Positions 1 through 11,399 of a stretch of DNA of 64,000 bases are shown one piece after another (positions within the stretch are counted from its first letter, which is position 1; each line of letters starts with the position of its first letter). The notes under the pieces are model-generated. The model saw only the letters and a program-made list of their open reading frames with translations, ran no database searches and had not been told where the DNA came from. The DNA comes from Sinotaia quadrata (Eukaryota; Mollusca; Gastropoda; Architaenioglossa; Viviparidae): NCBI GenBank assembly GCA_028829895.1, contig CM054180.1, positions 114,313,135 through 114,377,134 of the forward strand, read 5' to 3'. The position numbers were made by a program, and so were the translations under genes.

Positions 1-141
1 GAAGCAACATGAATATTTGTATACAGTTTTTATGCATTTAAGCAGTTTTATATAGAAGAAACATGAATATTTGTATACAGTTTTTATGCATTTAAGCAGT
101 TTTATATAGAAGAAACATGAATATTTGTATACAGTTTTTGT
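1..141. repeat. 54-bp tandem repeat, about 2.6 copies
   Basis: Units start near 1, 55 and 109, each opening with GAAG[C/A]AACATGAATATTTG. The array may continue upstream of the window. It is AT-rich and non-coding, and may be intronic to the gene whose last exon is at 545-637. Confidence 0.9.
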
Positions 142-544
142 GCATTTTCTTCAATTAGATACAGTATAAATAGTAGAAGTATTCATAATAAACTGTAAAC
201 AAAATATAATAAACACTAAATAATCCAACGTTATGTTTTATATTAGAAAAGGTAATAGGAAGAAATTTATTTTTGCAGTGCATAATGTGATTTTTAGTAA
301 TGTACCGTTCAAACACTAGGTTTATTTAAAATTAGTTAACCGTTACCCTCTTCTTAATGCTTGTAATCGTTAATATATACTGTTAGTGTTTTGACAGAGT
401 AGATTTGATAGAAGTTTGGTTTGCTTTTTTGTTTTCACATGACTAGTTTATTTAAAGACAGTTTGTAATGTCGCACGAATTTGTCATGTAGTTTGTTATT
501 CTTGCTATAATATTGATCCATTTGCTTCGATTGTTTCTCATCAG
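142..544. other. AT-rich sequence, probable intron
   Basis: No open frame of note. It ends in a pyrimidine-rich tract and CAG at 542-544, which looks like a 3' splice site for the exon that follows. Confidence 0.5.
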
Positions 545-637
545 GAATTGACCAACGTGGACAATGGCTACATCAGGAACGGGGAGGTGACGCTGGAGAC
601 CACCTTCACCATTCATCCAAACCAAACGGCTGATTAA
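545..637 (+). CDS. 3'-terminal coding exon, possible MATH/TRAF-domain C-terminus
   Basis: A TTTCTCATCAG acceptor precedes a 30-codon open stretch ending in TAA at 635-637. The peptide starts ELTNVDNGYIRNGEV and ends TIHPNQTAD. The NGYI-x-x-x-x-V-x-L pattern near a protein end resembles the last strand of TRAF/MATH domains, where a YI-[KR]-D-D-T motif is usual; here the two acidic residues are not kept, so this is a suggestion only. Its codons are GC-richer than anything nearby, as expected of a conserved host exon. A second frame is also open, so the phase is inferred. The upstream exons are outside the window. The gene ends about 315 bp before the tandem duplication starts and has no copy before 32931. 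Confidence 0.45.
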   Translation, partial: ELTNVDNGYIRNGEVTLETTFTIHPNQTAD

Positions 638-953
638 AAAATTTAGTTGCTTGCCAATAAGCGCTTTTGCTTTGTGTTTAATTCAATTCATTATAAAACG
701 TCAATTAATGTCCTGGGTATGACATTCTTGAATGCAAATTTACATTACTGCATTCTAATATAAAGTTTAATGTTTAAGTTCAAATTAAGTCGTTTGTTTT
801 CTGTGTTAAAAGTAGATGTATTCTGTACAAATCTGACAATGTATTGATGAGATATTTAATATTTAAAGAAAATGTTACTTGATTTTACAGTATTTCTCCG
901 ATTTAAGGTTACATCTTTGTATACATTTAGTGGATTTGCTAACATTCACTTTG
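638..953 (+). other. probable 3' UTR and flank
   Basis: AT-rich non-coding sequence after the TAA. Unique in the window, because the duplication begins at about 954. Confidence 0.4.
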
Positions 954-956
954 TCT

Positions 957-1895
957 GGTATCTAATGACTTTGGCCACTCACAATTTCTAGTACTGGATT
1001 AACAGCGGAAGACATTTTATATGCTCGTTAGGATATTTGCCACTTAAATAATTAATAATAATGTTATTTCCTTTTTTAGCGTTTCTAAAGTGCAGATACA
1101 ATAGATAGCTACGTTGTAGCCCTCATATTATTCTTGAAATTAGTGAGTGCTACATTGTGAATAAACAAATGCATTCACATCGTGTGGTGATGAGCAGGTA
1201 CAAAATAATCTCGTAGAGGAGCCATTACACAATATTCATTAAGATAGAGAGAGAGAAATAATACACAAAGAGCACTTAATGGTTTTCTATTCTCCTATAA
1301 CATATATATTTTCCCAGAAAGTAATGATTTTTAATAATCATTTATGCGTTTGTGCATTTGTGAGTTGTGTATACTGCTGCTTTCCAGCCAGAGCACACTT
1401 CAGGGCAAAACTACAGACCATTCAGCATCTCTCTCCCCGCTGTTGGTGAAGTAGGGTGAAAGGCTGATACAGATAAATATAAATAATGTTTCAATCGTAC
1501 GGCAAGCAATAATATAATAGACACATAGTCAGCTGAAGATAGTCGGTCCTAAATGTGAATACTGTATTCACAACACTATGAACAGACATATTTGTGCGTG
1601 TGTGTGAACGTGTCTTAATGTACTAATATTGTGTAATGTGTTATATATTATATATGTCGTGAATTCTCTATGCATTGTGACCTGAAGTGTGTAGTTTGTT
1701 TCATAATACAACATTTCTTATTTGAATGTAAATTATTGTTTGTTTTAATGAATTGAGATAGAACTTTCCTACTTTAATTGTAAAACTAAACATGTCTCAT
1801 TTTTTGGTTAATAACAAATAATAATATCTATGAATTAAAACTAACCGTTTATTCTTATGAATGCTCTTAACACTGCAATATTTACATATAAAGTA
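957..1895. other. Duplicated non-coding block
   Basis: No supported gene. Matches 32934-33885 almost base for base, with scattered substitutions and small indels. Confidence 0.7.
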
Positions 1896-2327
1896 TACAT
1901 TCAATGTATTCATACAGTCCACTTAAGACGTAATGTACATACAATGTATTCATACAGTCCACTTAAGATGTAAAGTACATACAATGTATTCATACAGTCC
2001 ACTTAAGACGTAAACTACATACTATGTATTCATACAGTCCACTTAAGACGTAAAGTATATACGATGCATTCATACAGTCCACTTAAGACGTAAAGTATAT
2101 AAAATGTATTCATACAGTCCACTTAAGACGTAAAGTATATATAATGCATTCATACAGGCTACTTAAGACGAAAAGTATATATAATGTATTCATACAGTCC
2201 ACTTAAGACGAAAAGTATATATAATGCATTCATACAGTCTACTTAAGACGTAAAGTATATATAATGTATTCATACAGTCCACTTAAGACGTAAAGTATAT
2301 ATAATGTATTCATACAGTCCACTTAAT
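1896..2327. repeat. 40-bp minisatellite, 11 copies (alpha)
   Basis: The unit contains CATACAGTCCACTTAAGACG followed by an AT-rich half. Unit starts recur every 40 bp from 1911 to 2311. The paralogous array at 33887-34036 has four copies, so copy number changed after the duplication. Confidence 0.95.
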
Positions 2328-3084
2328 AAGAATTCTAAGTAGCTAAGAATTTTCCGTCGTCAGATTGCAGCAAAGATGGCCACATCCTTTCTTTCGTCAG
2401 ACAAATATTAGGTTTTATCCATGCACTTGGACAATTGAAGGCAATATGATAAAGAAAACAACAAATAGGTAGGACAGAGGAGTTGTAAGATACTTAGTAT
2501 TGGATATTTTCGACATTATGCCACAATTATGCAACAATTTTATTAGCCCGATACACACAACATAAGAAATATAGCAGCAATCAAAATTCTCAAGTATAAT
2601 GTACAAGATAATCAAATTAATAAACATAGAAATAATGGTTTAATTACATAATCTTTCTCTAATTCAAATCATAGATCAATAGCAAACATGTATGAAATAT
2701 TCTAAGTCCATTCTTTCTTTATCAGTCAGTTAACTTATCATAAGCTAATAATTGCCTTTATGAGAGGAATCAAGTTATGTTCAAATTCAAAATTATTAGA
2801 ATACAGCATTTCTTCAACAAACTTCTGGTCCATCCCGATTGAATGAAATTGATATGAACAAGTTTGCGACTAGTCAGAAAAAATACTCATCCAGTTAGAT
2901 TGGTTGGATTGGTTGGATTGCATCAGCAATTTTCTAGCATATTCTCAACTTGAGATGTTTACTCCAACTCTGACACTTATAAAAATACCGTCATAAGGAA
3001 TACCCAAATCACTTTGACAATTTAACAATTTATATAAAATTCGTCTAGAAATAGGGATAGGTAAATTTACACTTTCACACACTA
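2328..3084. other. Duplicated AT-rich block, no gene seen
   Basis: Matches 34037-34775. The 70-codon minus-strand frame at 2415-2627 is not kept in the paralogue and I do not call it. Confidence 0.6.
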
Positions 3085-3310
3085 TTATATCAAAAGGGCT
3101 TTACTCCATTATGAACACACGTGTCTTGATAAGTCAGAAGAGTGTGAGAATGCTTTACTGCATTCATCTCATTAATAGGTTTCCACTAGTACCAATAAGG
3201 CTGAAGATTGTGAGACTGCTTCACAACTTTGATTATATTTATATGGCTTTTCTATAATATGAATATATGCATATCTTGAAAATGAAGAGTGTGAGAATCC
3301 ATCGTTCACA
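3085..3310 (-). pseudogene. C2H2 zinc-finger relic, minus strand (alpha)
   Basis: Read on the minus strand, the segment shows decayed finger codons: TGCAGTAAAGCATTCTCACA followed by a helix-like stretch ending in a His-containing linker, and a second and third weaker match towards 3300. Stops and frameshifts are present, so it cannot make protein. It is opposite in orientation to the ZNF1/ZNF2 arrays, showing that the cluster once had an inverted member. The paralogue is at 34775-34995. Confidence 0.7.
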
Positions 3311-3318
3311 TCGAACAT

Positions 3319-3350
3319 TACTCTCTAGGCAGTGATAGAAAGCTATAAAA
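3319..3350. repeat. Single unit of a 33-bp minisatellite
   Basis: One copy of the CTCTAGGCAGTGATAGAAAG unit. The paralogous site at 35003-35200 has six copies. Related units occur at 12994-13082 and 54549-54605. Confidence 0.8.
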
Positions 3351-3439
3351 TTATTGATGTTTCTTAGTTGTCACATGTTTATAAAACGTATGGTCTACAC
3401 TGTTATATTTTTGATTGAGTGCTACTTGTTGTATAGTGG

Positions 3440-4216
3440 GTGTAGTGGGCGGCCAGATAGAGGGCAAAAAGCCAATACCACGGAAGACCAGTTAGTCGCA
3501 AGAAATTGCTCGAATACACCGGATGACCGGTAAACATTCGAAGTATTTTATTTTTCAATTTAGAAATTTGAAATAAAATATGCGCCTGGGCCCAGTGTAG
3601 AAGAAAACGAAGTTAGGATCCAGCACACTTGTAGCCTGCGCATACAAACACTGTAGCCAAAAATTGCGTCAAGTCCTTTTATGTAACTGTTGAGTTTTCT
3701 ACCGTTCTATGGGCTTCTGGAAAACATGCATGACAAGAGCGTGCAACTTGATTTTCTAGCTATAAAATTTGTATTGTTGTGGACGCATTACATCTATGGG
3801 CGCAAGACTTCTAATAACAAAATATAATCCCTATCCCAAAATTACATTAAATAATTTAAATGATTAAAAACAATTACTATCTATTACTAACATAATTAAC
3901 TAATTTCAAAGTAAATAAATAAACAAATATTTACAGTCACAATGATAAATATTCATAGCGAACGTACACGTACACAAACTCGCTGACAGTGCATGTATCG
4001 ACGTTAGCATTGATTTCCACAAAATAAATTATAAAAAAATGAACGCGCCGCGTGACCGACAAGGGGAGATAAATATACCTTTAAAATAAAAGTAATAAAT
4101 TTTAAGGATTACTCCCCCTAGACCGTAACAGTTTCATGTTTTGGTTGAGTTTTCCTGGATGACTGTGTGTAGAATAAACTATAACAGTGATAAATCGTCT
4201 GCTAATTTAGTTAGTT
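3440..4216. other. Duplicated non-coding block
   Basis: Matches 35808-36600. It includes a GGCGGCCAGATAG[A/C]GGGC stretch and ends at GTTAGTTG, where alpha and beta diverge at the LINE fragment. No gene seen. Confidence 0.6.
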
Positions 4217-5092
4217 GAGTATTGTTTGTTTTTTTATGATAGTGTCTAGATCGCAGATGGCAATGTTGAAGAGGGTGGGTCTTAAAGAGCTATCCCCTTG
4301 GTGCCGTGTTGTGTAGTGCATGTTGTAGAGTGTAGTGAGAGGTATTAAATATGGAAGGTGCGATTTTGTAAAACGTTTTTTAATGTATGTGTATATTTTG
4401 CCTGTGATGCCTAGGTGTAATGCTTTCATTAGTATTGTAGGGTGCCAATACTAATAGAGTCAAAGGCTTAAAATGTCTAGAAATATGGCTATTGAGTGTT
4501 TGCTTGTTATTCTTTCTAGTATGATATTGTCAACTAGTCTGTTAATAGTGTCAGTTGTTGATCTTTTGCTGCTATGTTCTAAATCCGTGTTGTGAGGGAG
4601 AAAGTAGATTGTTTGTTTCTAGGTGGTGCGTGAGTCTTTTATTTATTATTGTTTCTAAAATTTTTGCCGAGGAGGGAGACTGGTCTGTAAGAGGCTGTGA
4701 GGGTTGTATCTTAGTTATATTTGAGGATTGGATTAATGGTGGCGTGTTTCCATTGAGGTGGTATTTCTCCTGTATGTAGTATAGTGCTGTTGTGTTTGTA
4801 ATAATTTTTTATGGAAGTCTGCGTAATATATGATAAGGTATCTTGTCTGGCCCTAGAGTTGTGTGGGGTTTTTTTTTATTTTTAAATGTGGGTATTACTT
4901 CTAGTGTTGTTATTGGGTCGTTTATTGGGTTGTATTTTGAGTGTTCTATGTTGGTTGTGTTGGTTTTCTAATTCTGTTGTCTCTGTTGGAGCTATTTTGT
5001 TGTCTTGAAGTATTTTGAGTGTGGGTGTCACATCCGCCCTCTCAACTGGTGACGGGAAACAACATTTGTCAGCAATGACGTCAGACTGTGAA
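4211..5092 (-). pseudogene. Non-LTR retrotransposon (LINE) reverse transcriptase fragment
   Basis: Minus-strand translation gives a broken reverse transcriptase in the right order: a GPDKIPYHILRR stretch near 4850, then SLLQTSLPP-like and RSTTDTINRLVDNI, then SIAIFLDI, and an open 72-codon piece (4211-4429) with LGITGKI and SLRPTLFNIAICDL. The last corresponds to the family's GVPQGSVLSPTLFN-x-x-x-x-DL block. Several stops and frameshifts separate the pieces, and the catalytic FADD-type motif is not reached, so the element is 3'-truncated and dead. Beta lacks the segment: GTTAGTTG at 36590-36600 joins straight to GTAACACAAAATCC. The clade cannot be fixed by eye. Confidence 0.75.
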
Positions 5093-5157
5093 GTTGGTAA
5101 CACAAAATCCACAATACAGAGACATCAATGATGACTGACTGGGGGATCAAAAACTTT

Positions 5158-5442
5158 ATTCTGTATTGAAAGGGGACTTTTGCTGACGTGTATGCTCGTG
5201 AGTATGCGAGTGGGGATGGTGGCGAATGTTAAGTGGGCAATATAAGACTAACAAACGTAACGAGACAAAACGAAATTCCACTTTCGCCCTTTTCAAAACG
5301 ATATCGAACTAGTTTTGAAGAAATAGATATGATTAGTTTATTAACCCAATGGCGTTTCTCTTTCACACAGTGGTTAAATCAGACGTACAAGGCTTTCAAA
5401 AGAACACATACACTATTTGGGGAAGGGGGAAATAGCAAATGA
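5158..5442 (+). pseudogene. Repeat-A conserved ORF, copy A1 (broken)
   Basis: Same reading frame as the 36670-36936 copy but damaged: a TAA replaces the Tyr codon after GEC, and a base is lost after the EEIDM codons, so the C-terminal part is out of frame. I do not recognise the protein. It lies just upstream of an LTR-like segment, which suggests the 3' end of an LTR-retroelement gene. Confidence 0.5.
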
Positions 5443-5492
5443 TGAAATGTAAATAAAATCAAAGTTAAATAAATATAAGGTTTGCTCTCTTG

Positions 5493-6648
5493 TCATGGAG
5501 TCAAGACAAACTATACTTGACCTCCAAACCAGCATTCCGTGAATTCATTATATTTAGTTTATGGACAGTCCTTTTCATAAAAATTGAATAAGTGATACAC
5601 TCTAGGGCAGGGGTCACAAACCATTTTGATACTGAGAGCTACTTCATGAGTAATGAGTCATACGAATGGCTACCTGTTTGATACTTGATTGATTGCAGGG
5701 GGCGCTTTCGCGCTGTACGTAGTTTGATACACTCTTCTAGTTTGCCTTTATACATTATTAATATTGTGAAGGCTTAGAAAGTGCCTGCGGGCGACTCATG
5801 TGGTCTTTGCGGGCGACCTGGTGCCCTCGGGCACCGTGTTGGTGACCCCTGCCCTAGGGCCTAAGCGCGATCAGAGAGAGAATAGACTGACTCCAGTTAT
5901 GCAATGTTTTAGACAATGGACGATTGTAGGTCATACCCAATCACGACGCGTGACTAATAGATTTCCTCCACAAATTCTTCCGCTTCTTTAAATACCGCAT
6001 ACTGCCGCGAAATCTTTATTCACGAGGAAGGAGACAGACTTGAAGACGCTTGTCTAGTCATTAACGCTTGTGTAGTCATTAACATTTGTCTAGTCATTAG
6101 CGATATTCCGTGAATCAATAACCAGAGAAAGAGCCGCTGCTATGATCGTAACTCCATACTAACACGGTAACTCATTGATTTCTTAAAATATTGCTTTGTA
6201 TTTCATCAAGATTTCATTGTGTGAATTTGTGCATTTACAGAATTTGTATTTATTACATTTCTCTAAACACGTGGCTTGACGAACAGTGTACTAAACTAAA
6301 ATATTTGCATTTCTAAAATTGATTGTTAAATTGAAAAACTATAATTTTATTAAACTAAATTACCTGAAATGTGATTGCAGAACGTCTGTGCACGTTCACT
6401 GTAAATTTTTCATGTGACAATTTTAATTCACCTGGCGTGTATAATTTTGCTTTAATTGTAACACGTATATGCTTCATTAAATTGCATTTTGATTTTTCTT
6501 ATCTAATTTTTCATTGTAAAATATAAATGTCTAAATCCTTTGCGTGCTTTACACCGCATTTAATTGTAACACGCATGAGCGTAATTGACTTGTATCTTTA
6601 TTATGTAAACTCGAGCATTGATGTAAAAATACTGTGATGGTCTGTGAA
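5493..6648 (+). mobile_element. A-type LTR (copy A1) with nested hAT
   Basis: Starts TGTCATGGAGTCAAGACAAA and aligns along its length with the solo LTRs at 37874-39546 and 55219-56798. Shared landmarks are the CACGTGGCTTGACGAACAG block, GAACGTCTGTGCACGTTCA, ACACGCATGAGCGTAATTG and CTCGAGCATT near the 3' end. A TTTAAATACCGCA stretch near 5990 is a possible TATA region. The exact 3' end is uncertain; 6648 is where the beta copy is interrupted by the other LTR. A 244-bp hAT element sits inside at 5608-5851. Confidence 0.6.
5608..5851. mobile_element. Non-autonomous hAT element, 244 bp (A1)
   Basis: Terminal inverted repeats CAGGGGTCAC and GTGACCCCTG, flanked by 8-bp target duplications CTCTAGGG (5600-5607) and CCCTAGGG (5852-5859), 7 of 8 matching. 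TIR and TSD size are typical of hAT. No coding capacity. Confidence 0.9.
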
Positions 6649-7497
6649 ATAGTATTAGAGCCAGATGGTAAATGACAGTGAGAAAAATCATGAGATTATA
6701 TTATAGAGATCTAGTAATTCTTACACCCCCCTCCCTACTAATACACAAGCGAAAACTCCAAATGCAAATCCAATCGAAGGCTTGAGTAGACCGGATTAAA
6801 AATTCTGATGAAAAGTAAGAAATATGTTATTACAGTAATAATTGTTTCATACAATTTTTTTCCCCACTACTTCGTTGTTGAATGGACTTGTTCAATCTGC
6901 CTCTGACTTGGGAATGGGTAAGATGGGTGACAGTATAGGGAGTGTCCAAAAACTGTATAAAAAAGAAAAAGAAAATCCCATCTAGTGAAAGCGGCGGAAG
7001 CCGAAAGCGCCCCCTACATTAGCAAGCAAGTCCTACGTTAGCAGTCATAGGCTCTGATTCTTTGAATTTGGAACTGTTGTTTTAGTTTGGTAAGTTTTTC
7101 TTTGTTGGTAGTCTTATTGGTTTGAGTGTGAACAATTTATAGTTTTATCCTCTCCATGTGTGTGTATTTCGTTTGTTTTCTGTGTCGCTAGGATTTCTAT
7201 TTCGGATGGGCTTTTTTTTAGGTGCCTATTAAAAGGTTCTCTCGCTTTTTGGTTGTCGTCTGTGTAGAGTTTCATATTAGTTTTTGGAGGAATTTTCCAC
7301 ATAATTTGTGTTTTTATTTTCTTCTCGCACGTAGTATTCGTGAATTTTTTGGGACTTTTATTCCTGTTGTGTAGTCTTCGATTTTTTATTCTCTACTTTC
7401 TTCCACCCTGTTTTTGGGAGTGGCGTTTGCTGTGGATTGGGGTTTCCTTTTTCCCATCTTTAATCCTGGTAATCCGAAGGTGATGGAAAGGTCATAG
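6649..7497. other. A-module 3' flank and truncated zinc-finger upstream block
   Basis: Non-coding. Repeated at 9293-10520 and, interrupted, at 39547-40585 and 45147-45180. The minus-strand frame at 7114-7302 (with WKIPPKTN) recurs at 9752-9943 and may be LINE-derived, but no domain can be named. Confidence 0.5.
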
Positions 7498-7798
7498 AAC
7501 TTTCTAATTCTGTTAGGTTTCCTTTCAATGTGTCTAGTTATGTTTTCTTGTGATTATCAGTTTTGCTTGAGTTTGTTTCAAATTGATCTGTGAACGCTTC
7601 TATTTTTTCTGTCTCTGTTGGAACTATTTTGTTGTCTTGAAGTCTTTTGAGTGTGGGTGTCACACCCACCCTCTCAACTAGTGACGGGAAGGAACGTTTG
7701 TCAGCAATGACGTCAGACTGTGAAGTTGGAACACGAAATCCACAATACAGAGACATCAATGATGACTGACTGGGGGATCAAACATTATTCTGTATTGA

Positions 7799-8065
7799 AA
7801 GGGGACTTTTGCTGACGTGTTAGCTCGTGAGTATGCAAGTGGGGATGCTGGCGAATGTTATGTGGACAATATAAGACTAACAAACGTAACGAGACAAAAC
7901 GAAATTCCACTTTCGCCCTTTTCAAAACGATATCGAACAAGTTTTGAAGAAATAGATATGATTAAGTTTATTAACCCAAGGGCGTTTCTCTTTCACACAG
8001 TGGTTAAATCAGACGTACAAGGCTTTCAAAAGAACACATACACTATTTGGGGAAGGGGGAAATAG
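7799..8065 (+). pseudogene. Repeat-A conserved ORF, copy A2 (open fragment)
   Basis: An open frame without an ATG encodes about 85 residues, including NIRLTNVTRQNEIPLSPFSK, RYRTSFEEIDMIKF, NPRAF and QGFQKN, ending WGRGK-stop. Absence of a start codon and of upstream coding sequence marks it as the tail of a longer protein. It is followed by a purine run GGGGAAGGGGGAAA and, about 60 bp on, by the start of the A-type LTR. No domain recognised. Confidence 0.5.
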
Positions 8066-8122
8066 CAAATGATGAAATGTAAATAAAATCAAAGTTAAAT
8101 AAATATAAGGTTTGCTCTCTTG

Positions 8123-9292
8123 TCATGGAGTCAAGACAAACTATACTTGACCTCCAAACCAGCATTCCGTGAATTCATTATATTTAGTTTATGGACAGTC
8201 CTTTTCATAAAAATTGAATAATTGATACACTCTAGGGAAGGGGTCACAAACCATTTTGATACTGAGAGCTACTTCATGAGTAATGAGTCATACGAATGGC
8301 TACCTGTTTGATACTTGATTGATTGCAGGGGGCGCTTTCGCGCTGTACGTAGTTTGATACACTCTTCTAGTTTGCCTTTATACATTATTAATATTGTGAA
8401 GGCTTAGAAAGTGCCTGCGGGCGACTCATGTAGTCTTTGCGGGCGACCTGGTGCCCTCGGGCACCGTGTTGGTGACCCCTGCCCTAGGGCCTAAGCGCGA
8501 TCAGAGAGAGAATAGACTGACTCCAGTTATGCAATGTTTTAGACAATGGACGATTGTAGGTCATACCCAATCACGACGCGTGACTAATAGATTTCCTCCA
8601 CAAATTCTTCCGCTTCTTTAAATACCGCATACTGCCGCGAAATCTTTATTCACGAGGAAGGAGACAGACTTGAAGACGCTTGTCTAGTCATTAACGCTTG
8701 TGTAGTCATTAACACTTGTCTAGTCATTAGCGATATTCCGTGAATCAATAACCAGAGAAAGAGCCGCTGCTATGATCGTAACTCCATACTAACACGGTAA
8801 CACATTGATTTCTTAAAATATTGCTTTGTATTTCATCAAGATTTCATTGTGTGAATTTGTGCATTTGCAGAATTTGTATTTATTACATTTCTCTAAACAC
8901 GTGGCTTGACGAACAGTGTACTAAACTAAAATATTTGCATTTCTAAAATTGATTGTTAAATTGAAAAACTATAATTTTATTAAACTAAATTACCTGAATT
9001 GTGATTGCAGAACGTCTGTGCACGTTCACTGTAAATTTTTCATGTGACAATTTTAATTCACTTTGCGTGTATAATTTTGCTTTAATTGTAACACGTATAT
9101 GCTTCATTAAATTGCATTTTGATTTTTCTTATCTAATTTTTCATTGTAAAATATAAATGTATTAGTTCTTTGCGTGCTTTACACCGCATTTAATTGTAAC
9201 AGTACTAACACGCATGAGCGTAATTGACTTGTATCTTTATTATGTAAACTCGAGCATTGATGTAAAAATACTGTGATGGTCTGTGAAATAGT
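8123..9292 (+). mobile_element. A-type LTR (copy A2) with nested hAT
   Basis: Near-identical tandem duplicate of the 5493 LTR, including the nested hAT (8238-8481). It carries a small insertion near 9205 (AGTACTAACACGC in place of ACACGC). Ends uncertain as for A1. Confidence 0.6.
8238..8481. mobile_element. Non-autonomous hAT element, 244 bp (A2)
   Basis: Tandem-duplicated copy of the 5608 element. Its first base is A instead of C, while the right end GTGACCCCTG and TSD CCCTAGGG are kept. Confidence 0.9.
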
Positions 9293-9989
9293 ATTAGACC
9301 CAGATGGTAAATGACAGTGAGAAAAATCATGAGATTATATTATAGAGATCTAATAATTCTTACACCCCCTCCCTACTAATACACAAGCGAAAACTCCAAA
9401 TGCAAATCCAATTGAAGGCTTGAGTAGACCGGATTAAAAATTCTGATGAAAAGTAAGAAATATGTTATTACAGTAATAATTGTTTCATACAATTTTTTCC
9501 CCCACAACTTCGTTGTTGAATGGACTTGTTCAATCTGCCTCTGACTGGGGAATGGGTAAGATGGGTGACAGTATTGGGAGTGTCCAAAAACTGTATAAAA
9601 AAGAAAAAGAAAATCCCATCTAGCGAAAGCGGCAGAAGCCGAAAGCGCCCGCTACATTAGCAAGCAAGTCCTACGTTAGCAGTCAGAGACTCTGATTCTT
9701 TGAAGTTGTAGCTGTTGTTTTAGTTTGGTAAGTTTTTCTTTGTTGGTAGTCTTATTGGTTTGAGTGTGAACAATTTATAGTTTTATCCTCTCCATGTGTG
9801 TGTATTTCGTTTCTATTTTCTGTGTCGCTAGGATTTCTATTTCGGATGGGCTTTTTTTTTAGGTGTCTATCAAAAGGTTCTCTCGCTTTTTGGTTGTCGT
9901 CTGTGTAGAGTTTCACATTAGTTTTTGGAGGAATTTTCCACATAATTTGTGTTTTTATTTTCTTCTCGCACGTAGTATTCGTGGTTGTT

Positions 9990-11234
9990 TATAACTTTTA
10001 TTCCTGTTGTAATTCTTGTTGCTGATTGTGGCTTGCTTATAACGGAGAGGAGAAACTTACATTGCTTGGTCTACAGCTCGATTATTTTGTCTTTCCCTTC
10101 CACAAATTTGAAAAGAATCCAGATTAGGTCTGAGAATGCATTATAAAGGATTCCGTTGGATAGTCAAGGTATGTTGCTTCTTTTCGTCTTTGACCCGTAT
10201 TCTTTCCATGTTTCATGATTGTTATCTTGTAGTCTTCCTTACTAGTTTTATGATTGTTAGTGTGTAGTCTTCTTTCCAAATTTTATGATTGTTAGTGTGT
10301 AGTCTTCTTTCCAAATTTTATGATTGTTAGTGTGTAGTCTTCTTTAGTTTAATTATTGTTAGAGTGAGGTCTTCTCTAGATTATGATTGTTAGCGTGTAG
10401 TCTTCGACTTTGTATTCTCTACTTTCTTCCACCCTGTTTTTGGGAGTGGCGTTTGCTGTGGATTGGGTTTTCCTTCTTCCCATCTTTAATCCTGGTAATC
10501 CGAAGGTGATGGAAAGGTCATATCCGATAGGTACAGCTATTCAAATGCGATTGTTGGCGCACACCCATCATAAAACCACTTAACAACAGAACACAGTCAT
10601 CTGGACATCTCCCAGACATACGTCCTCTAAGGCAGTATTAACATAGGCTATAGTTATGGCATTTGTACAAATATAAACTTAATAGAAATATCTATATTTT
10701 TTTAATTGTATTAAATTATTCATGTGTACAGCCTAAATTGGGGGGAGGGGCTAGTCTACTATCATGCTCGACACGTAAATATCATTCAATCGTCCAATGA
10801 ACAAGCTAAAAGTAGGTCGCATACCTCTCTGAAGTTGAAGGTCATTTTAGCGAACACTGACAGCTCTCGCCATTTTAGTGGATCCAAAGAAATCAGATTA
10901 TGTGTTTTTGTTTTGCTTTACCAGAAAATAATATTTATCGCAAATAAATGTAACGATTTCTTTTCTCCCGTTATCATTTACTGTTTGGTTCTAACAGTTA
11001 GGGGGCGAGATTGAAGATTTCGATCAAAAGTAAGAAATAAGAACATTATTTCATTTAGGTATTTTGCACAGGGCCTACCGATTTAACCTAAATTAGTTGT
11101 TGTTTTCAGAGTTGACTTTTTGTATTGATTTCAAACTCATTTTTCAGTTTACTTGAACAATGATCAAGAATCTCCTCTCTTGGTTGTTACAACATACCCA
11201 TATAGTTATTTTTTTTTTTAATATGGGGTTGCAG
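9990..11234 (+). promoter_or_regulatory. Zinc-finger unit upstream block (alpha, first)
   Basis: Non-coding block before a spliced 5' exon and kept, with gaps, in front of all four such exons (also 13680-14516, 40020-48676 and 58205-59036). Conserved patches include ATTGTTAGTGTGTAGTCTTC repeats, GGCGCACACCCATCATAAAA near 10556 and a late patch with CTCTCTGAA-TTGA and GCCATTTTAGTGGATCC near 10870. The GCCATTTTAG string resembles a YY1-type site and a CCAAT occurs near 10792. Promoter function is inferred from position and conservation. Confidence 0.4.
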
Positions 11235-11353
11235 GGAGCAGACACAAACAACTTCATCAGTTCATGCATTTTGGATGCCAAGCCAAGTCACTCAAGGCAA
11301 ATATTTCACAAGATGAAGATGTTTTGATTGTGTTCCAAAAACATATAGTTTAG
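11235..11353 (+). other. Non-coding 5' exon of a zinc-finger unit (alpha, first)
   Basis: Bounded by a GGTTGCAG acceptor and a TAG|GTAAGTGA donor, 119 nt, starting GGAGCAGACACAAACAAC. An equal-length copy with the same junctions is at 48677-48795 and diverged versions are at 14517-14612 and 59037-59130. Kept splice sites but no kept frame suggests 5' UTR. In alpha the zinc-finger segment it would splice to is deleted at about 11530. Confidence 0.5.
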
Positions 11354-11399
11354 GTAAGTGAAGAAAGTGTTATAAGTTTAACTTTGTGTCACTCTATTT

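Larger units (their letters stand above)
4978..7607. repeat. Local tandem duplication, copy 1
   Basis: A roughly 2.6-kb unit starting at the LINE-derived TGTCTCTGTTGGA and running through repeat module A to a truncated piece of the zinc-finger upstream block (7380-7497) plus LINE sequence. Repeated head-to-tail from 7608. Beta holds one equivalent. Confidence 0.85.
7608..10520. repeat. Local tandem duplication, copy 2
   Basis: Matches copy 1 with point differences. Extra sequence at about 9990-10385 (three or four short repeats of ATTGTTAGTGTGTAGTCTTC) is absent from copy 1 but present in beta near 40060-40490. Confidence 0.85.

Noticed and set aside
1911..2325. CRISPR-like array (40-bp regular units)
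   Set aside because: The unit is contiguous with no distinct unique spacers, drift is spread along it, and the DNA is eukaryotic. It is a minisatellite.
2415..2627. 70-codon minus-strand ORF
   Set aside because: Not maintained in the near-identical paralogue at 34125-34340, with no domain.
6640..6670. TAGTATTAGAGCC after the A-type LTR as a tRNA primer binding site
   Set aside because: It recalls the TGGTATCAGAGC primer site of some LTR elements, but it does not begin with TGG, and the same string contains the TSD of the inserted LTR in beta. Too weak.
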